Part shown: piece by piece, positions 6,297-10,204 of the stretch
Layout: each line of letters starts with the position of its first letter
Position numbering within the stretch: the first letter of the stretch is position 1
Assembly (NCBI GenBank): GCA_031282985.1
Contig: JAITCR010000179.1
Location: forward strand, 1-10,204
DNA: 10,204 bases
Reading direction: 5' to 3'
From: Nitrososphaerota archaeon
Lineage (GTDB): Archaea > Thermoproteota > Bathyarchaeia > Bathyarchaeales > Bathycorpusculaceae
Made by a program: the position numbers and the translations under genes
Notes under the pieces: generated by a model
Seen by the model: the letters and a program-made list of their open reading frames with translations, nothing else
The model's database searches: none
Told to the model about the DNA's origin: nothing

Positions 6297-6417
6297 CAAG
6301 ATACACCAATGTTTTACATTACTGCCTAATATTTGAAATTTATTATCAACATAAGGTGACCGCAATGTACATTTTAAGTCATAAACAGACAGACGAACAA
6401 GAAAATCACGATTGGAA

Positions 6418-6492
6418 TACCCGTGCCCTCAGTTGGATAGAATAATCAAAAACATTAACATGATTTAACGGGTAATAATGAAAACTGGGCAC
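6418..6492 (-). other. Crossed inverted repeats between argS and the DHS-like gene
   Basis: Two pairs of complementary segments interleave in this 203-nt gap. TACCCGT (6418-6424) pairs with ACGGGTA (6468-6474). GTGCCCtcAGTT (6423-6434) pairs with AACTGGGCAC (6483-6492), leaving a 2-nt bulge. In minus-strand order the arms run A, B, A', B', and A' and B' share two bases (6423-6424). The transcript could therefore form either a pseudoknot-like fold or two mutually exclusive hairpins. The position is the 3' region of argS and upstream of the DHS-like gene. Terminator, 3'-end structure or regulatory leader are all possible; no T tract immediately follows the arms. Confidence 0.4.
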
Positions 6493-6499
6493 AATTAAG

Positions 6500-8473
6500 T
6501 TACATGCGTTCAGGCGCAACTACTCCAATAAGCGCTAACGTATTACGTAACACTGTTCGAATGGTGTCAGTTAAAGCTAATCGTGCGCTACTAATTTCAG
6601 GAGTTTCTGCTTTAATAACGGATAGAGCATTGTAGAATGTGTTGAATTTATCGGCGAGCGCGTTTGCGTAGTCTGCTATCATAGAGGGTTTTAGGTATTC
6701 TGTTGCTTCTATAAACATGTCTGGGAAACTGGCAAGTTGTAAAACTAGTTCGCGTTCAAGTTTTTCAGTTAGCAAATTGTAAGCGGGAGCAGTTATAGGG
6801 TTGTCAGCTGCTTTTCGTAGAATACTACAAGCTCTTGCGTGCGTGTATTGCACATATGGAGCACTGTTGGTTTCAAAGTTAAGCACACGATCCCATGTGA
6901 ACAGAACTTGTTTGCCTGGATCCACATCTATGAGCGCATAACGAACTGCGCCGATGCCTACAAAATTGGCTATGCTACGTTTTTCTTCTTCACTAAACAT
7001 GGGAGATCGCTTACAAACTTCTTGATAGGCACGCTCTACAGCTTCGTCGAGAACTTGGTCGAAAGTAATGTAGTGTCCACGGCGGCTACTCATTTTGTAA
7101 CCAGGTAATGCAACAAGGTTATATGCGAAATGAACAAAGTTGTCTGCTTCTTTAGTGTAGTCTAAAGCATATAGAGCTATTTTGAGCTGTAATTGCGCTA
7201 AGGATTGTTCCATGCCTATAACGTTTACAACTTTTTCTGCGCGCTGAAACTTCCAGATGCTATAAGCAACGTCGCGTGTTGTGTAAAGTGTTGTACCGTC
7301 GGCGCGCATTAGAGTTAATGGCGGAACCTCATTGTTTTCTTTCATACCCAGTTTAGGTTTAAGTTGAAGCTGCTTGGCAACTTTGTTAGCATCAAATCCC
7401 CAGACACCGTTTTCGAAGTAAAGAAATTGTGAAGCTTTAAGTTTAGTCATAATTTCTGTGACTTGCCCACTCCAAACTAAATCGCTTTCCCAGTCCCATG
7501 AATCATATGTTACAGAAACTTTATTTTGAGTTTGACGAAAACCGTCAAGACATAGATTGCTAACTTCACGAATGAGTTGTTTGGCTATGGGTTCGCCGTC
7601 TTCATATCGACGGTTTAACTTGTTGATTTCTTCTTCAGGGTTTTCATCTTCACTGATTTTAGCTGACAATGTTTCAAAAAGAGTGGGATATTTTTCTTTT
7701 AGTTCATCAGCTATCGATATCCATTCATCAAGTTCTTTATTAATTTTGGCGATATTATCTGCTGCTACTGTTTGTGTTGTGTTTGTTTTGTCTTTTTCTT
7801 TTTTAAGCCGATTGATTTCAGCTATACAGCATGTAACAGTGTAAATTTTTCCTACAAATAAGTCAGGTTTCTCTGTTGGTTTTGGTCTACCCAGTTTTTC
7901 GTAACCGTAAGCAACCACACTGGATTGACGTCCCACATCATCAATGTAGTAATGCGTTGAAACACTGTGTCCACGTAGTTTTAGTATACATGCAAGGGTA
8001 TCACCTATCATTGGGTTTCTAGCTTGCCCAATGTGAATTGGGTGCAATGGGTTAACGCTTGTGTGTTCAACAATAATTTTTAGTGGGTTCTCAGTTTTTA
8101 TATAACCATAACTTTTATCACTGTTTTTAATGGATTCTAGTACTAACTGTGAAAATTTGTAGAAATTAACATAAAAATTAATGAAACCTGCTCCGGCAGT
8201 AGAAACTTTTTCAATTAAATCAAACCGTGACTTGTCAATTGCCTCAACAAGTTGCTCAGCTACCACGCCAGATTTCATATCTAGTTTTTTTGCTAACTCA
8301 AAACTAAGCGAAGAAGCCAGTTGACCCAACTCTATGTTAGGGGTCTTATTTAGATTAATAACAGACAGTTTAGTGTCTGGAAAAGTTTTTGCTATAGCTT
8401 GTGCTAATGCGGCGCAACATTCTTGACGAAACAAATCGAAAGGGTTTTCATGCGTCAACGTTTTTTTCTCCAT
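6500..8473 (-). CDS. argS: Arginyl-tRNA synthetase
   Basis: Class I synthetase that charges tRNA-Arg with arginine in the cytoplasm. 657 residues, at the long end for ArgRS. Order: N-terminal tRNA-recognition (Add-1) domain at about 8-105; catalytic core with EHTSVNPLHPIHIGQARN (136-153), which contains the HIGH-type motif, and YIDDVGRQ (176-183); a charged, probably coiled insertion at about 210-295; LTLMRADGTTLYTTRDVAY (386-404); the KMSKS-type loop KMSSRRG (460-466); and a C-terminal helical DALR anticodon-binding domain at about 535-657, with APYVQYTHARACSILRK (538-554). All key motifs are intact. I chose the ATG at 8473 over an in-frame GTG at 8491, because a TATA box at 8499-8509 predicts transcription start near 8478, giving an almost leaderless mRNA. 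No Shine-Dalgarno is visible, in agreement. Confidence 0.95.
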   Translation of the reverse strand: MEKKTLTHENPFDLFRQECCAALAQAIAKTFPDTKLSVINLNKTPNIELGQLASSLSFELAKKLDMKSGVVAEQLVEAIDKSRFDLIEKVSTAGAGFINFYVNFYKFSQLVLESIKNSDKSYGYIKTENPLKIIVEHTSVNPLHPIHIGQARNPMIGDTLACILKLRGHSVSTHYYIDDVGRQSSVVAYGYEKLGRPKPTEKPDLFVGKIYTVTCCIAEINRLKKEKDKTNTTQTVAADNIAKINKELDEWISIADELKEKYPTLFETLSAKISEDENPEEEINKLNRRYEDGEPIAKQLIREVSNLCLDGFRQTQNKVSVTYDSWDWESDLVWSGQVTEIMTKLKASQFLYFENGVWGFDANKVAKQLQLKPKLGMKENNEVPPLTLMRADGTTLYTTRDVAYSIWKFQRAEKVVNVIGMEQSLAQLQLKIALYALDYTKEADNFVHFAYNLVALPGYKMSSRRGHYITFDQVLDEAVERAYQEVCKRSPMFSEEEKRSIANFVGIGAVRYALIDVDPGKQVLFTWDRVLNFETNSAPYVQYTHARACSILRKAADNPITAPAYNLLTEKLERELVLQLASFPDMFIEATEYLKPSMIADYANALADKFNTFYNALSVIKAETPEISSARLALTDTIRTVLRNTLALIGVVAPERM

Positions 8474-8498
8474 TAACAGTAACGTAAACACTAACTTG

Positions 8499-8509
8499 AT
8501 ATTTTAAAT
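8499..8509 (-). promoter_or_regulatory. TATA box of argS
   Basis: Read on the minus strand this is ATTTAAAATAT, about 31 nt before the argS ATG at 8473. The expected start site is near 8478, so the mRNA would have a leader of only a few bases. This supports the ATG at 8473. Confidence 0.45.
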
Positions 8510-8611
8510 GTAAAACCGATACTTATCTGTCTAATGGCAAAAAGTCACAAAAACAAAATTAACTATTAAACAAACTCACAAGTTTGCGTCTAACATAACA
8601 AGAACTTGAAG

Positions 8612-8632
8612 AATAAAAATATAAAAAAATTA
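8612..8632 (-). terminator. T-tract terminator of the ferredoxin gene
   Basis: On the minus strand the region 31-51 nt past the ferredoxin stop codon reads AATTTTTTTATATTTTTATT. T runs of this kind end transcription in archaea without a hairpin. It separates this gene from the argS promoter 100 nt further on. Confidence 0.5.
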
Positions 8633-8662
8633 ACAACTATTTGAACCGTTAATACAAAAAGG

Positions 8663-9277
8663 TTATTTATGCTGTTTTTCAAGCGCTTTTTTGTTTAGAC
8701 TTTGAAGTTTTTCAGTGATTTTTTGTGTACGTTGCTCTGAGGCAATAAGCAGTGGTTTCCATTCTTTGTTTTTAATTTGCACAGTCAACTTTTCAGTTAT
8801 AGCAGGCAAATTTTTCAATGCATCATTAAAACGTTTATCTGCTTCCTCATCAGAACCTACAATGTCTAAAGCACATTCAGGACAAATTTCAACACACTTA
8901 GGTTCACCCTCACAAAGATTACAGGCAATAGCCTTTCCAGTACCAGTGTGAATAGTTATCCCACCACGCGGACAAGCCTGAACACACCAATCACAACCTT
9001 TACATTTTTTTTCATCAATAACCAACAGACGATTAACTTCCGATTGAACAATTGCTTTCTCAGGACACACTTTTACACACCGCGCATCATCACAACCACG
9101 ACAGGATAAAGCAAAATTAAACATTGGCGCCATGCGAACAACACGAATTCTTGAACGAATCGGATTCCAAACCTGCTCACCCTTCTCCAAAGTACAAGCA
9201 AATTCACATAGCCCACACCCAATACATTTACTTGGGTCAACTGAAACAAACGACCTGCCCGAGTTAGCGGATTGCAT
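8663..9277 (-). CDS. Four-cluster 4Fe-4S ferredoxin-type electron-transfer protein
   Basis: 204-residue soluble iron-sulfur protein with four cysteine groups: Cys18/21/24/28 (CIGCGLCEFAC), Cys59/62/67/71 (CRGCDDARCVKVC), Cys92/95/98/102 (CKGCDWCVQAC) and Cys119/122/128/132 (CNLCEGEPKCVEIC). This is the layout of electron-transfer subunits of molybdopterin/tungstopterin and related redox enzymes (DmsB/HycB type, and ferredoxin-like partners of aldehyde ferredoxin oxidoreductases), where all four bind 4Fe-4S clusters. A lysine-rich helical tail of about 60 residues (145-204) has no cysteine and may be a docking or regulatory extension. There is no Tat signal or membrane helix, so it is cytoplasmic. 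No catalytic subunit is adjacent, so the partner is unknown. The ATG at 9277 is preferred to an in-frame TTG at 9289, because the TATA box at 9301-9311 predicts a start site near 9280. Confidence 0.88.
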   Translation of the reverse strand: MQSANSGRSFVSVDPSKCIGCGLCEFACTLEKGEQVWNPIRSRIRVVRMAPMFNFALSCRGCDDARCVKVCPEKAIVQSEVNRLLVIDEKKCKGCDWCVQACPRGGITIHTGTGKAIACNLCEGEPKCVEICPECALDIVGSDEEADKRFNDALKNLPAITEKLTVQIKNKEWKPLLIASEQRTQKITEKLQSLNKKALEKQHK

Positions 9278-9300
9278 TTCTGTAATCAACCTTTATGGAT

Positions 9301-9311
9301 TATTAAATATT
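9301..9311 (-). promoter_or_regulatory. TATA box of the ferredoxin gene
   Basis: Minus-strand AATATTTAATA lies about 29 nt before the ATG at 9277, predicting a leaderless or nearly leaderless transcript. This arrangement favours the ATG over the TTG at 9289, which would lie upstream of the predicted start of transcription. Confidence 0.45.
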
Positions 9312-9470
9312 CATTTGCGACCTTAACATTTAACCCTTACCTAAAAAACCTAAAAAAATAATGAAAAAGAAACAGTAACTCTTACAAAAACCAAAATTTG
9401 TTCTACCGTCTATATGGACTAAACACTTCATGGAATAAAAAATGTCAAAATTTATGGCTAAAAATATGAG

Positions 9471-9558
9471 TGGTGCGGAGGGTGGGATTTGAACCCACGA
9501 ACCTCTGCAGGATAGGAGCCTCAGTCCTACGCCTTTGACCATGCTGGGCGACCTCCGC
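9471..9558 (-). tRNA. tRNA-Leu (anticodon GAG), with encoded CCA
   Basis: The minus strand folds as a type II (long variable arm) tRNA. The acceptor stem is GCGGAGG with CCTCCGC, then A73 and an encoded CCA. The anticodon stem TAGGA/TCCTA encloses the loop CTGAGGC, so the anticodon is GAG (plus-strand 9520-9522), reading CUC/CUU leucine codons. The extra arm contains CCT-GCAG-AGG. The T arm is GTGGG-TTCAAAT-CCCAC. No intron is present. A TATA-like box lies at 9592-9602, and T runs follow downstream on the minus strand (about 9436-9441). The ferredoxin gene downstream has its own promoter. Confidence 0.96.
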
Positions 9559-9591
9559 ATATAATCTGCTGCTGTTTTGAGGTTATGCGTT

Positions 9592-9602
9592 GATATAAAT
9601 TT
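9592..9602 (-). promoter_or_regulatory. TATA box of tRNA-Leu
   Basis: Minus-strand AAATTTATATC is centred about 39 nt before the mature 5' end at 9558. The predicted start site is near 9570, giving a leader of roughly 12 nt for RNase P to remove. Confidence 0.45.
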
Positions 9603-9708
9603 AATTGTTACATTTAAAGGCTTTACTTTAGAGAAGACTTCTGTTTTAGATTTGTTGATTATTTTGGAAGCGTTTATTTTTTTAGGAGTTAATCAAAAGA
9701 GTATTCCA

Positions 9709-9723
9709 CGTGTTTATAACACG
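9709..9723. repeat. Palindrome CGTGTT-TAT-AACACG
   Basis: A perfect 6-bp inverted repeat with a 3-nt centre lies 15 nt before the expected cysK start. The size and position would suit a dimeric repressor site or a small hairpin. It falls inside the unexplained open stretch, so it may equally be part of a coding sequence. Confidence 0.35.
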
Positions 9724-9737
9724 GTTATGTTATTGGA

Positions 9738-10103
9738 ATAGCGAAAATACACGATAACATACTTGAAACAACCGGTAAAACACCACTTGTAAAAATAAAC
9801 CGGTTAACCGAAGGCTTAAACGCGACAATAATTGGAAAAATAGAGACTAGAAAACCAAGCGGCAGCATTAAAGACCGTGTCTGTAAATTCATGATAGAAA
9901 AGACTGAAAAGCAAGATTTAATCACGCCAAGTTCAGTTATAATTGAACCGACTAGCGGGAATACTGGTATTGGTTTAGCCATGGTTGCTGCGGTGAAAAG
10001 TTATAAACTCATTTTGACTATGCCGGAAAATATGAACCTTGAACGCCGTAATCTTCTCAGGGCGTATAGTGCGCAGCTTGTTTTAGGTAGTGTTCGGCAT
10101 TAG
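9738..10103 (+). pseudogene. cysK: Cysteine synthase (CysK) remnant without start codon or C-terminal part
   Basis: The reading frame gives AKIHDNILETTGKTPLVKIN, then KPSGSIKDRV, VIIEPTSGNTGIGLAMVAAV, LILTMPENMNLERR and LLRAYSAQLVLG. This is the N-terminal 40 percent of an O-acetylserine sulfhydrylase/cysteine synthase, a PLP enzyme making cysteine from O-acetylserine and sulfide. The PLP-binding Lys (SIKDR) and the phosphate loop (TSGNTG) are kept. The codon where Met is expected (9738-9740) is ATA, and the frame upstream has no ATG, GTG or TTG before a TAA at 9717. After LVLG the frame turns unrelated (SVRH, TAG at 10101-10103), whereas intact proteins continue for about 180 more residues. 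An internal ATG at 9891 would make a 70-residue fragment lacking the PLP Lys. This is a dead gene, probably cut by an insertion element. Confidence 0.85.
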
Positions 10104-10204
10104 TTTATGTTGTTAGTGGTCGTTTGAAGATTTTCACGTTTATACACAGCCCAATGACTGTTTGTGCATCTGAAGGGATTTTGAGAAGCATAGGGTTTTT
10201 CTTG
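10084..10204 (-). mobile_element. Possible edge of an insertion element interrupting cysK, with a transposase-like C-terminus
   Basis: Similarity to CysK ends at about 10083. From there the minus strand is open from the window edge to a TAA at 10105-10107 and reads NPMLLKIPSDAQTVIGLCIN, then VKIFKRPLTT, which looks like the end of a protein. Only about 20 nt separate this stop from the CysK breakpoint, the spacing expected between a transposase stop and an element end (GGTAGTGTTCGG at 10085-10096 would be the end). A second minus-strand frame is also open here, so the choice of frame is uncertain. The family cannot be named from about 33 residues. Confidence 0.3.

Larger units (their letters stand above)
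9577..9741 (+). other. Unexplained open stretch between tRNA-Leu and the cysK remnant
   Basis: The frame is open from 9565 to a TAG at 9739-9741, about 58 codons in very AT-rich DNA. It includes LEKTSVLDLLIILEAFIFLG and then VNQKSIPRVYNTVMLLE, which looks protein-like with an amphipathic/hydrophobic helix. The first possible start is a TTG at 9577 with no Shine-Dalgarno. Its TAG overlaps the place where the cysK start codon should be. It may be a degraded upstream partner of cysK, a small protein, or chance. I recognise no family. Confidence 0.25.

Noticed and set aside
6297..6365. 23-residue N-terminal extension of the DHS-like protein
   Set aside because: The ATG at 6296 has a well-placed GGTG Shine-Dalgarno, and a TATA-like box lies inside the extension; the extra residues show no family similarity.
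8474..8491. GTG start giving argS six extra residues
   Set aside because: The predicted start of transcription near 8478 lies downstream of that codon, and the extra residues are hydrophobic and atypical.
9725..9982. Minus-strand frame opposite the cysK remnant
   Set aside because: The plus-strand frame has unmistakable cysteine synthase motifs; the opposite frame is a shadow.
1..10204. CRISPR array, toxin-antitoxin pair, defence island or new multi-gene system
   Set aside because: No regularly spaced repeats were seen. Apart from a few broken or small frames, the genes are recognisable single housekeeping or cofactor genes plus one unknown exoprotein; nothing supports a coordinated novel system.

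Overview
The window reads as an AT-rich piece of an archaeal chromosome. Supporting signs are an F420 biosynthesis gene (cofE), a deoxyhypusine synthase, arginyl-tRNA synthetase and a type II tRNA-Leu whose genes follow archaeal conventions, TATA-like boxes about 30-40 nt upstream of several start codons (some compatible with leaderless mRNAs), and T-run terminators. A folate/pterin-reductase-like gene, F420 and a polyferredoxin together suggest an anaerobe with C1 metabolism. Bathyarchaeia is my best guess at lineage, but that is inference from style and gene content.

Layout. 1-915: an IS630-type transposase cut by the window edge and broken by two -1 frameshifts, both in runs of A. 1036-4087 (+): an MTHFR-like TIM-barrel protein, CofE, a one-domain SCP2 protein and a eukaryote/archaea-type deoxyhypusine synthase. 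4088-4379: a 292-nt gap holding a hairpin at the previous stop codon, a clear TATA box and a small membrane-peptide reading frame stopped at codon 4. 4380-5138 (+): a membrane-anchored, sequon-rich extracytoplasmic protein of unknown function. 5220-9558 (-): a second, divergent deoxyhypusine-synthase-family protein, argS, a four-cluster ferredoxin-like protein and tRNA-Leu(GAG). 9565-10204: a decayed region with an unexplained open stretch, a cysteine synthase remnant lacking both its start codon and its C-terminal 60 percent, and what looks like the edge of another insertion element.

The genes do not form one pathway. Most are single housekeeping or cofactor genes, each with its own promoter or terminator signals; only cofE and the SCP2 gene are close enough (59 nt) to suggest co-transcription. 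Degraded or mobile DNA lies at both ends. No CRISPR array, defence cluster or convincing new multi-gene system is visible. The items most worth a second look are the two deoxyhypusine-synthase paralogues with different active sites, the sequon-rich exoprotein with a broken mini-relative just upstream, the crossed inverted repeats between argS and the second paralogue, and the doubly frameshifted transposase with an intact catalytic triad.
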